NCBI RefSeq assembly: GCF_008084145.1
Contig: NZ_VSDO01000004.1
Location: 448,202 to 512,201, forward strand
Source: Paenibacillus faecis
GTDB lineage: Bacteria; Bacillota; Bacilli; Paenibacillales; Paenibacillaceae
DNA length: 64,000 nucleotides
Direction of reading: 5' to 3'
Shown: positions 51,743 through 60,301 of the stretch, one piece after another
How positions within the stretch are numbered: position 1 is the first letter of the stretch
Layout: each line of letters begins with the position of its first letter
Position numbers and translations under genes: made by a program
The notes under the pieces: generated by a model
Told to the model about the DNA's origin: nothing
The model's database searches: none
Seen by the model: only the letters and a program-made list of their open reading frames with translations

Positions 51743-54049
51743 GTGGAAACCATGATCTACAAAGACAAAACCAAACCGATTGGGGAGCGGGTAGAGCACC
51801 TGCTCGGGCTGATGACTTTGGAAGAAAAGGTCGGTCAGCTGATCCAGCCGTTCGGCTGGCAGACCTATGAGCATATAGACGGAAAAATAAAGCTGGCCGA
51901 GTCGTTCAAACGGCAGGTCGAGAACGGCGGCGTGGGCTCGCTGTACGGCGTGCTGCGGGCCGACCCGTGGACGGGCGTCACGCTGGAAAGCGGGCTGTCG
52001 CCGCGCCTCGGCGCGGAGGCGGTCAACGAAATTCAGCGCTACGCGATCGAACACTCGCGCCTCGGGATTCCGATTCTGATCGGGGAGGAGTGCTCACACG
52101 GCCATATGGCCATCGGGGCGACGGTTTTCCCCGTCCCGCTGTCGCTCGGCAGCACCTGGAACGTCGATCTGTACCGGGAGATGTGCCGGGCAGTCGCCCG
52201 GGAAACCCGCAGCCAGGGCGGCGCGGTGACGTATTCCCCGGTGCTGGATGTCGTCCGGGACCCGCGCTGGGGGCGGACGGAAGAATGCTTCGGGGAGGAC
52301 GCCTATCTGATCGGCCAAATGGCCGCGGCCTCGGTGGAAGGGCTGCAGGGAGAGCGGCTGGACAGCGAAGACAGCGTCGCCGCGACCCTGAAGCACTTCG
52401 TTGGCTACGGCAGCTCCGAAGGCGGCCGAAACGCGGGACCGGTGCATATGGGGCGGCGGGAGCTGCTTGAGGTCGACCTGCTGCCGTTCCGCAAAGCCGT
52501 GGAGGCCGGCGCGGCCTCGATCATGCCGGCTTACAACGAGATCGACGGCGTGCCCTGCACGACCAACAAGGAATTGTTGGACGGCGTGCTCCGCGGCGAG
52601 TGGGGCTTTGACGGCATGGTCATAACGGATTGCGGCGCGATCGATATGCTGGCGTCCGGCCACGATGTGGCCGGGGACGGAGAGGAGGCCGCAATTCAAG
52701 CGATTGAGGCGGGCATCGATATGGAGATGTCCGGCGAAATGTTCGGCAAGCACCTGGCGGAAGCGGTTCGTGCCGGCCGATTGGATACCGCGGTGGTGGA
52801 CCAGGCGGTCCGCCGCGTGCTGGAGCTGAAGTTCCGGCTCGGCCTGTTCGAGGCGCCATATGCCGACCCGGCGCGGGCCGAGGCGATGATCGGAAGCCGC
52901 GAACATGTGGAGCTGGCCCGGAAAATCGCGGGCGAGGGCATTGTGCTGCTGAAAAACGAAGGCGGCGTGCTGCCGCTGTCGGCGGCGGCCGGCAAGATCG
53001 CTGTCATCGGCCCGAACGCCGACGCCCATTACAACCAGCTCGGCGACTACACCTCTCCGCAGCCGAGGTCGAAGGTCACGACCGTGCTGGGCGGAATCCG
53101 CGGCAAGCTGGCGGACACGCCGGAACGGGTGCTGTATGCGCCGGGCTGCCGGATTAAAGGCGACTCCCGCGAAGGTTTTGAGTTCGCCCTGTCCTGCGCG
53201 GAGCGGGCGGACACGGTCGTGATGGTCGTCGGGGGCTCCAGTGCCCGCGATTTCGGCGAAGGCAGCATCGATCTGAGAACCGGGGCTTCCAAGGTCACCG
53301 GTAACGCCGAGAGCGACATGGACTGCGGCGAGGGCATCGACCGGATGTCGCTGCGGCTGTCCGGGGTGCAGCTGGAATTGATCCAAGAAGTCCACAAACT
53401 GGGCAAGCCGCTGATCGTCGTATATATTAACGGCCGGCCGATCGCCGAGCCCTGGATCGACGAGCATGCCGATGCGATTCTGGAAGCCTGGTACCCCGGC
53501 CAGGAGGGCGGACACGCCGTCGCCGACGTGCTGTTCGGCGATGTCAATCCGTCCGGCCGGCTGACGGTCTCGATTCCGAAGCATGTCGGCCAGCTTCCGG
53601 TGTATTACAACGGCAAGCGTTCGCGCGGCAAAAGATACCTGGAAGACGATGCGCAGCCGCGCTACCCGTTTGGTTACGGGCTGAGCTATACGGAGTTCGG
53701 CTATGCGAATCTGACCGTACAGCCTGCCTCGATCCCGCCGGACGGAACGGCGAAGGTCGCGGTGGACGTGACGAATACGGGAAGCCGGGCCGGAGCGGAG
53801 GTTGTGCAGCTTTACGTGACCGATGTGGCCAGCGCCGTGACAAGGCCGGCCATGGAACTGAAGGGCTTCCGCAAAGTTTACCTGGGGCCCGGTGAGACCC
53901 GGCGGGTGGAATTTACCGTCGGTGTGGAGGAATTGCAGTATATCGGCCGCGATTACAAGCCGGTCGTGGAACCGGGGGAATTCCGGATTCATGTCGGCAG
54001 GCATGTGAACGAAACTTGGAGCGCCAAGCTCATCGTGCGGGAGGGTTAA
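51743..54049 (+). CDS. GH3 beta-glycosidase (beta-glucosidase/xylosidase type)
   Basis: 768 aa, no signal peptide. TIM barrel with nucleophile D296 in VITDCGAID, KHFVGYGSSEGGRN (substrate-binding KH), ECSHGHM, then the alpha/beta sandwich (GEGIVLLKNEGGVLPLS) and a C-terminal fibronectin-like domain (NTGSRAGAEVVQLYV). GTG 51743 is the first start; the ATG at 51752 is also possible, both after CCGGAGGAGA. GH3 specificity (glucose, xylose, GlcNAc) cannot be told reliably; the mannosidases around it suggest a beta-linked unit in the same glycan. Stop is 3 nt before the next gene. Confidence 0.88.
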   Translation: METMIYKDKTKPIGERVEHLLGLMTLEEKVGQLIQPFGWQTYEHIDGKIKLAESFKRQVENGGVGSLYGVLRADPWTGVTLESGLSPRLGAEAVNEIQRYAIEHSRLGIPILIGEECSHGHMAIGATVFPVPLSLGSTWNVDLYREMCRAVARETRSQGGAVTYSPVLDVVRDPRWGRTEECFGEDAYLIGQMAAASVEGLQGERLDSEDSVAATLKHFVGYGSSEGGRNAGPVHMGRRELLEVDLLPFRKAVEAGAASIMPAYNEIDGVPCTTNKELLDGVLRGEWGFDGMVITDCGAIDMLASGHDVAGDGEEAAIQAIEAGIDMEMSGEMFGKHLAEAVRAGRLDTAVVDQAVRRVLELKFRLGLFEAPYADPARAEAMIGSREHVELARKIAGEGIVLLKNEGGVLPLSAAAGKIAVIGPNADAHYNQLGDYTSPQPRSKVTTVLGGIRGKLADTPERVLYAPGCRIKGDSREGFEFALSCAERADTVVMVVGGSSARDFGEGSIDLRTGASKVTGNAESDMDCGEGIDRMSLRLSGVQLELIQEVHKLGKPLIVVYINGRPIAEPWIDEHADAILEAWYPGQEGGHAVADVLFGDVNPSGRLTVSIPKHVGQLPVYYNGKRSRGKRYLEDDAQPRYPFGYGLSYTEFGYANLTVQPASIPPDGTAKVAVDVTNTGSRAGAEVVQLYVTDVASAVTRPAMELKGFRKVYLGPGETRRVEFTVGVEELQYIGRDYKPVVEPGEFRIHVGRHVNETWSAKLIVREG

Positions 54050-54052
54050 GGG

Positions 54053-57000
54053 ATGGAACGGATCAAACGGTTTATTCGGGAACTGGCGGACGTGCAGTGG
54101 TTGGAGGAGATCGCGCTGCAAGATTGGAGCATCACCACCTCTATCTACGAAGTTCCCGGCAGATACACCGCGGAAGCGGCGTATCCGGAAGGCGGGAATT
54201 TCGCAAGATTTCCGAGTACGCAGGGAACGACGTATTTCTTTCGGACCCGGCTGTCGGTTCCCGACGAATGGCGGGGCAGCCACACGGGTCTGGTCTTCGC
54301 CTCCGGTGGCGAAGGACTGCTGCGGATCAACGGCAAGTCGTTTCAGGGGCTGGACCGGAATCATACGTTCGTAACACTGCCGCAAACCGAAGCGGGGGAA
54401 GCGCTGGAGCTGGAGATCGAGCTGTTTGATCCGATTCCGGAGCCGGTCGATCCGCTCAACCGTCAGGCGGTCATCCATCCCCCGATCTCGGCGATCGACA
54501 GCCGGCTTGTGCGGGTGAACCGGCCGGTACAGAGCCTTATGTATACCGCGACCGTGGTACGCGATTCGGCCGTGCTGCTGCCCGAGCAGGATTTCCGGCG
54601 CACCCGGCTGTTCGAGGCGCTCCATACGGCCATGGACGAGTTTACCGGGCTGGATGAAGCGGCGATTCGCGAAGGCCGCGCCATCGCGGAAGTGGAAGAG
54701 CGGCTTGCGGCACGCGTCAAAGCGATCGGCGGTAACGCCGAGGGGCTGATCCATATGGTCGGGCAATCCCATATCGATATCGCCTGGTTGTGGCCGGCCC
54801 GGGAAACGGTGCGCAAAGCGAGCCGGACCTTCTCGACGGTCGACGCCTTAATGCGCGAATATCCGCAGTACCGGTACGCCCAAAGCCAGCCGCAGCTGTT
54901 CGCCTACTTGAAGGACAATGATCCCGATCTTTACGCGCGGGTGAAGGAGCGGATCCAGGAAGGGCGGATCGAACTGGTCGGCGGCATGTGGGTCGAACCG
55001 GACCTGAACCTGCCCAGCGGGGAATCGCTGATGCGCCAAATGCTGTACGGGCAGCGGTTTTATCTGGAGGAGTTCGGCCGGACCTCGGATATCGAGTGGC
55101 TGCCGGACACATTCGGTTACTGCGCCTCGCTACCGCAAATTTTACGTCACGGCGGCGTCCGCTATTTTATGACGACCAAGCTCGGATGGAACGACACGAA
55201 CGTGTTCCCGTACGATTTGTTCCACTGGGTCGGCATCGACGGGACGCCGATGCTCTCCTATTTGAATCACGGCGTCAACGAGAACACGCTGCCCAAAGAT
55301 GTTCATGATCATTGGCAGTCTTACCGGGAAAAAGCCGTTCATCCCGAGCAAATGCTGCTTTACGGGCATGGCGACGGCGGGGGCGGCGTGACCCGCGAGA
55401 TGTTGGAATATATCGACCGCGCCGAGCTGATGGTCGGCCAGCCGTCCAGCGCGTACAGCACGGCCGCGGCGTTCTTTGCCGGGATGGAGGCGGTACGGCC
55501 GCAGCTACCGTCCTGGCACGGCGATCTGTATTTGGAGCTGCATCGGGGTACGTACACGACCCATGGCCGCAACAAACGGAATAACCGGAAGGCGGAAATC
55601 CTCTATCGCGAAGCGGAGGTCTGGAACACGCTGGCGGCTCCGGCGATGCCGGAGGAGCGGCGGCGCGAGGCGCGGTCCTTGCTGCAGGATGGATGGAAGC
55701 TCATCCTGTTGAACCAGTTTCATGATATCATCCCCGGATCGGCGATTACGGAAGCGTATGAGACGTCCGAGAAGGAGTATACGGAGATTTTCGAAAAAGG
55801 CCGCGCCGGATTGGCGCACGGGCTGAAGGTCTTGGCCGGACAGGTGGCCACGGCAGGCGAGGGTAAGCCCTATATCATATTTAACAGCCTCGGTTGGCCG
55901 CGCGAGGCGGTGGTCGAGATCCGCGATCATGGGTTTGTTGGAGACGTTGCCGCCTTCGACGAAAACGGGGGCCGGCTTGACCTGGAGTTGGACCGGTTGT
56001 CCGGAACGGTTGGCGAAGAAGGAGCCGCCTGGGTTCGCGTGCCGGAAATTCCGGCTTTCGGCTACAGGACGATCTGGCTGCGAAGCGGAGCGGCGCCGGC
56101 GGGAGCCGTAGATTCGGCCGCCGCGTCCCGGGAGCCGGGGGCAGGAGCGGAGGCTGAGATCGGGACGGAGGCTGAGACCGAATTTGAGAACCGGACGCAG
56201 ACGCAGACTCAGACCGAGATCGAGACCGAGACCGGAGAGCATTCCTTCTCCGGTGCTTGGGAAACGATGCATTACCGGCTCAAGTTCAATGAACGCGGGG
56301 AAATCGTCAGCTTGTGGGACAAAGCGGCGGACCGGGAGATCGTGAAGCCGGGCGAAGCGGCCAACCGGTTTCATTTCTTCCATGACCGTCCGACCCTCTG
56401 GGACGCCTGGGATATCGACAGCCGTTACGAACAGCAGCCCGCCGGACGGGCGGAACTGCTGGAGAGCAGGCTGGTCTCCAGCGGACCGATCCGCGATGTG
56501 CTGCGCTTCCGCTGGAGCATCGGCCAATCGGAGATGACGCAGGACCTGATCCTGTATCATCACCATCGGCGGATCGACTTCCGCACCAAAGTCCGTTGGA
56601 ACGAAGCCCATAAGCTGCTGAAGGTCGGTTTTCCGATCGATGTCGTGACCGATAAAGCGACCTACGAAATTCCGTTCGGCGCGCTGGAGCGGCCCACGCA
56701 CCGCAATACGAGTTGGGAGCAGGCGCAGTATGAAGTGTGCGGCCACCGGTTCGCGGACGTTTCCGAGCGGGGATATGGAGTCAGCCTGCTGAACGATTGC
56801 AAATACGGCTACGACGTACAGGGGAGCACGATTCGCCTCTCCCTGCTGCGGGCGCCGAAATGGCCGGACGTGACCGCCGATTTGGGCGAGCACGAGTTCA
56901 CTTACTCGCTGTATCCGCATGCCGGCGATTGGCAGACGGCGCACACGGTGCGCGCCGCGGCCGAACTGAACCACGAGCCGGCAGTAGCCGCCTGCGAAGC

Positions 57001-57295
57001 CCGGGCGGAAGGGGAAGGATCGCTGCCGCCGGTACAGTCGCTAATCGGCTTTACGGGCCGGCACGCGGTGCTCGATACGGTCAAGCTGGCCGAAGACGGC
57101 AGCGGCGTCGTGCTGCGCTTCTATGAATCCGCCGGCGGACGCGAGCGTGCGGAACTAACCTGGAACCTGCCGCACGGGCAAGTTTTCCGGTCCGACGCGC
57201 TGGAGCGGGAGCTGGAGCCGGTGGAGGAGAGCGAAGGGCGGATTTTGCTGGAGTTTGCTCCTTACGAAATCAAGACCCTGAAGATAAAAAGCTAG
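54053..57295 (+). CDS. Alpha-mannosidase, GH38 (long form)
   Basis: 1080 aa cytoplasmic alpha-mannosidase. N-terminal ancillary beta domain (about 1-225), then catalytic domain: Zn ligands H240 and D242 in GQSHIDIAW, nucleophile D352 in WLPDTFGY, later Zn-binding NQFHDIIPGS and HGDGGGG; C-terminal beta-sandwich domains. A Glu/Thr/Ala/Gln-rich insertion at about 686-729 has near-tandem GAGACC codons and parallels one in the GH2 enzyme. Follows the GH3 gene by 3 nt (GGGAGGG site), so it is co-translated. Likely trims alpha-mannose from imported oligosaccharides. Confidence 0.92.
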   Translation: MERIKRFIRELADVQWLEEIALQDWSITTSIYEVPGRYTAEAAYPEGGNFARFPSTQGTTYFFRTRLSVPDEWRGSHTGLVFASGGEGLLRINGKSFQGLDRNHTFVTLPQTEAGEALELEIELFDPIPEPVDPLNRQAVIHPPISAIDSRLVRVNRPVQSLMYTATVVRDSAVLLPEQDFRRTRLFEALHTAMDEFTGLDEAAIREGRAIAEVEERLAARVKAIGGNAEGLIHMVGQSHIDIAWLWPARETVRKASRTFSTVDALMREYPQYRYAQSQPQLFAYLKDNDPDLYARVKERIQEGRIELVGGMWVEPDLNLPSGESLMRQMLYGQRFYLEEFGRTSDIEWLPDTFGYCASLPQILRHGGVRYFMTTKLGWNDTNVFPYDLFHWVGIDGTPMLSYLNHGVNENTLPKDVHDHWQSYREKAVHPEQMLLYGHGDGGGGVTREMLEYIDRAELMVGQPSSAYSTAAAFFAGMEAVRPQLPSWHGDLYLELHRGTYTTHGRNKRNNRKAEILYREAEVWNTLAAPAMPEERRREARSLLQDGWKLILLNQFHDIIPGSAITEAYETSEKEYTEIFEKGRAGLAHGLKVLAGQVATAGEGKPYIIFNSLGWPREAVVEIRDHGFVGDVAAFDENGGRLDLELDRLSGTVGEEGAAWVRVPEIPAFGYRTIWLRSGAAPAGAVDSAAASREPGAGAEAEIGTEAETEFENRTQTQTQTEIETETGEHSFSGAWETMHYRLKFNERGEIVSLWDKAADREIVKPGEAANRFHFFHDRPTLWDAWDIDSRYEQQPAGRAELLESRLVSSGPIRDVLRFRWSIGQSEMTQDLILYHHHRRIDFRTKVRWNEAHKLLKVGFPIDVVTDKATYEIPFGALERPTHRNTSWEQAQYEVCGHRFADVSERGYGVSLLNDCKYGYDVQGSTIRLSLLRAPKWPDVTADLGEHEFTYSLYPHAGDWQTAHTVRAAAELNHEPAVAACEARAEGEGSLPPVQSLIGFTGRHAVLDTVKLAEDGSGVVLRFYESAGGRERAELTWNLPHGQVFRSDALERELEPVEESEGRILLEFAPYEIKTLKIKS

Positions 57296-57318
57296 CCCGA
57301 AGGGGCAGGGAGAGGATA

Positions 57319-57522
57319 ACGGCTTTAAGAGGCGCTATTTTGTCGAAATTGGCTCTTTGGTGTGAAATAGCGGTCATTTGGGGCCTTATTTTAGAGAAAG
57401 TCGGGCAAAAACCGGATTTTTGGGCTCGCACCAGAGAAATAGGGCCCTTTTTAGCCGCTATTCTTTCCGAAAAAGCAAATCTGGGCGAAATAGCGGTCAA
57501 AAACGCCGCTAATATCGGCGAG
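57319..57522. repeat. Palindromic repeat family C, second array
   Basis: Four imperfect hairpins on the AATAGCGG...CCGCTATT theme: about 57319-57337, 57364-57390 (AAATAGCGGTC / GGGGCCTTATTTT), 57439-57464 (GAAATAGGGCC / AGCCGCTATTC) and 57488-57514 (AAATAGCGGTC / GCCGCTAAT). Same family as 7473-7620. Confidence 0.65.
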
Positions 57523-57571
57523 TGACAAGAGAAATTTACGGGTGGGTGTCAGATCCAATGTGTCAGGTTGG

Positions 57572-57760
57572 ATTAACGGGATTTTCTCTCGATAATTACT
57601 AGCCTTTGTGGCTGCAGGGATGAATTAGGTGGAAAAGCTCCAGTTAATTTCCCGAAATAGGGGGATTTTGCGTCTGGGAGCGTGGAATAAATGGAGGTTT
57701 TCCCGTTAAACCCGAGCCAAAGGCCCATCGTATCTGAAATAACGGGAGGAATTCCCGTTA
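57572..57760. repeat. Palindromic repeat family A, decayed cluster before GH125
   Basis: Units 57572-57596 (ATTAACGGGA, decayed right arm), 57624-57648 (ATTAGGTGGA / TCCAGTTAAT), a half-unit near 57685-57710 and 57740-57760 (perfect TAACGGGA / TCCCGTTA). The last stands 60 nt before the GH125 start, so it may be in its leader or end the preceding transcript. Confidence 0.7.
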
Positions 57761-57820
57761 AAGAGATCATTTCAATTTTAATTTCATTTTTAATTTCATT
57801 AAAAGGAGCGGAACTGCCCC

Positions 57821-59140
57821 ATGGAACAATTCAGACTCCCCAAAATATCGATGCCGCCGCTTACGCTTCCCGCCGCCGTGCAGGACGTTTTGCGCGAAGC
57901 GGAGGAGAAGCTGGCCCATCGGCCCAAGCTGTTGCAGCTATTCAAAAATTGTTTTCCGAATACGCTGGAAACGACGACCAAGCTGCTGGACGACGGCACG
58001 ACCTTCGTCATTACCGGGGACATCCCGGCCTGCTGGCTCCGCGATTCCGTGGAACAGGTCATTCACTACGTGCCGCTGGCGAAGGAGGATCCCGATTTAC
58101 AGCGGATCATCGCGGGGCTGATCAAAAGGCATATCCAATACATTCACATTGATCCGTACGCTAACGCCTTTAACGAATCGGCCAACGATTGGCATTGGAA
58201 TACGACCGATGAGACCGAGTTGTCGCCGTGGGTCTGGGAACGCAAATTCGAGATCGATTCGTTATGCTTTGTCGTCCGCCTGGCTTACACGTATTGGAAA
58301 GAGACGGGGCGCGCGGACATTTTCGACGCCGGGTTCAAAGCGGCCATGCGGCGGATTTACGAGCTGTTCAAAACCGAGCAGCGCCATTTCGAACAGTCCC
58401 CGTACCGGTTCACCCGGAACAACGGGATTCCCGAGGACTCGCTGCGCAACGGCGGCTTGGGCATGCCGGTCAATTACACCGGGATGATCTGGTCGGGCTT
58501 CCGATCCAGCGACGATGCCTGCGATTTCCATTACAACATTCCGGGCAATATGTTCGCGGTCGTCGCCCTGCGCCAAATGCAGGAGTTTGCCGAGTGGGTG
58601 TTCCGCGATTTGGCTTTCCTGGCCGAATTGAAAGAACTGGAATTCGAAGTGGACCACGGCATTAAGCTTTACGGCATTTACCGTCATCCGGAATTCGGAC
58701 CGATCTATGCTTACGAAACCGACGGGTTCGGCAATTATTGTCTGATGGACGACGCGGGCACGCCGGGGTTAATGTCCATTCCGTACCTCGGTTATGTGGA
58801 CGCGGACGATCCGGTTTATCAGAATACGAGACGCTTTGCGCTGAGCAAGGAGAATCCGTTCTATTTTGAGGGCAAGGCGGCCCGGGGCATCGGAAGCCCG
58901 CACACGCCGAAGGATTATATCTGGCATATGGCTTTGTCCATGCAGGGCATTACAGCGCAGACGAAGGAAGAGAAGCTGGAGATGATCGCGATGCTGGAAG
59001 CGACCGACGCGGACACCGGGTACATGCACGAAGGCTTCCACGCCGACGATCCCCATAAGTTTACGCGCAAATGGTTCGCCTGGTCGAACAGCCTGTTCTC
59101 GCAGCTGGTGTACCGGGCGATGAAGGAAGGCATTTTGTAA
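57821..59140 (+). CDS. Exo-alpha-1,6-mannosidase, GH125
   Basis: 439 aa, metal-independent inverting exo-alpha-mannosidase (family formerly DUF1237), the full usual length. Family stretches: GDIPACWLRDSVEQVIHYVP, NESANDWHWNTTDETELSPWVWERKFEIDSL, NGGLGMPVNYTGMIWSGFRSSDDACDFHYNIPGNMFA, GIGSPHTPKDYIWHM. No signal peptide, hence acts on imported oligosaccharide. AAAAGGAGCG precedes the ATG. First of three co-directional mannose genes separated from GH38 by a repeat array. Confidence 0.93.
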   Translation: MEQFRLPKISMPPLTLPAAVQDVLREAEEKLAHRPKLLQLFKNCFPNTLETTTKLLDDGTTFVITGDIPACWLRDSVEQVIHYVPLAKEDPDLQRIIAGLIKRHIQYIHIDPYANAFNESANDWHWNTTDETELSPWVWERKFEIDSLCFVVRLAYTYWKETGRADIFDAGFKAAMRRIYELFKTEQRHFEQSPYRFTRNNGIPEDSLRNGGLGMPVNYTGMIWSGFRSSDDACDFHYNIPGNMFAVVALRQMQEFAEWVFRDLAFLAELKELEFEVDHGIKLYGIYRHPEFGPIYAYETDGFGNYCLMDDAGTPGLMSIPYLGYVDADDPVYQNTRRFALSKENPFYFEGKAARGIGSPHTPKDYIWHMALSMQGITAQTKEEKLEMIAMLEATDADTGYMHEGFHADDPHKFTRKWFAWSNSLFSQLVYRAMKEGIL

Positions 59141-59208
59141 GAATTGCAATATCTAGGTTATCTACAATATCTACAATTAACAATATTCCGGAAAAAGGAG
59201 ACTTGATC

Positions 59209-60204
59209 ATGAGCAAAATTATCGGCGAATCCTTGAAAAACATCCCTTGGCAGGATAAACCCGAGGGCCTGAACGCCCCGGTTTGGCGCTACTCGCAAAA
59301 CCCGATTATCGAGCGGCACGCGATCCCGAACTCGAACAGCGTGTTCAACTCGGCCGTCGTTCCTTTCGGTGACGGATTTGCCGGGGTGTTCCGCTGCGAT
59401 TCCAGATCGGTGAGCATGGACATTTTTGCCGGCTTCAGCGACGATGGCGTAAATTGGACCATCAACCACGACCCGATCGTTTTTGAAGGGGACGAGGAAG
59501 TGATCAAGCGGGAGTACCGCTACGACCCGCGGGTCTGCAAAATCGGCGACCGCTACTATATCACCTGGTGCAACGGTTATCACGGCCCGACGATCGGCAT
59601 CGCTTATACGACCGATTTCAAAACGTTCCACCAACTGGAAAACGCCTTTTTGCCGTATAACCGCAACGGGGTGCTGTTCCCGCGGAAAATCGGGGAGCGC
59701 TACGCCATGCTGAGCCGTCCGAGCGATACGGGCCACACGCCGTTCGGGGATATTTTTTACAGCGAGAGTCCCGACCTGACCTTCTGGGGCAAGCATCGCT
59801 ATGTGATGGGTACGGTAGGCGGGGATGCTTCCGCCTGGCAGTCCAAAAAAATCGGCCCCGGACCGGTTCCGATCGAAACCGACCAAGGGTGGCTCCTGAT
59901 CTACCACGGCGTCATCAATACCTGCAACGGGTTCGTGTACCGCATGGGCTGCGCGCTGCTGGACCTCGACAAGCCGTGGATCGTCAAAGCCCGGTCGCGC
60001 AATTACATCCTCGGTCCGGAAACGCTGTACGAATGCGTCGGGGACGTGCCGAACGTAACTTTCCCATGCGCCGCCTTGACGGACGCCGACACCGGCCGGA
60101 TCGCCATTTACTATGGCTGCGCCGATACCGTGACGGGATTGGCCTTCACGACCGTGGATGAGCTGCTGAGCTACATGGAGCAATATCCGCTGGAAGAAGC
60201 GTAA
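59209..60204 (+). CDS. GH130 mannoside phosphorylase
   Basis: 331 aa from ATG 59209 (AAAAAGGAG upstream; an in-frame ATG at 59071 lies inside the GH125 gene). Five-bladed beta-propeller of GH130, which uses phosphate to cleave beta-mannosides and release mannose-1-phosphate. Motifs: VFNSAVVPFGDGFAGVFRCDSR, catalytic Asp in EYRYDPRV, RDxxLFP-like NGVLFPRKI, WLLIYHGV. Context (GH38, GH125, GH2) suggests a Man-beta-GlcNAc or beta-1,4-mannobiose substrate; subfamily not resolvable by eye. Confidence 0.92.
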   Translation: MSKIIGESLKNIPWQDKPEGLNAPVWRYSQNPIIERHAIPNSNSVFNSAVVPFGDGFAGVFRCDSRSVSMDIFAGFSDDGVNWTINHDPIVFEGDEEVIKREYRYDPRVCKIGDRYYITWCNGYHGPTIGIAYTTDFKTFHQLENAFLPYNRNGVLFPRKIGERYAMLSRPSDTGHTPFGDIFYSESPDLTFWGKHRYVMGTVGGDASAWQSKKIGPGPVPIETDQGWLLIYHGVINTCNGFVYRMGCALLDLDKPWIVKARSRNYILGPETLYECVGDVPNVTFPCAALTDADTGRIAIYYGCADTVTGLAFTTVDELLSYMEQYPLEEA

Positions 60205-60301
60205 TTCTTAGTCCGCGGCAATAAGATGCAAAAGTGCAGCAATTGAGCCATACACAAACAACACAAACCAATTCGCGAGAAAGCGAGGGGACTCCATCGA
60301 C

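Noticed and set aside
52094..54772. An 892-codon minus-strand open frame opposite the GH3/GH38 genes
   Set aside because: Shadow frame created by the codon bias of the real genes.
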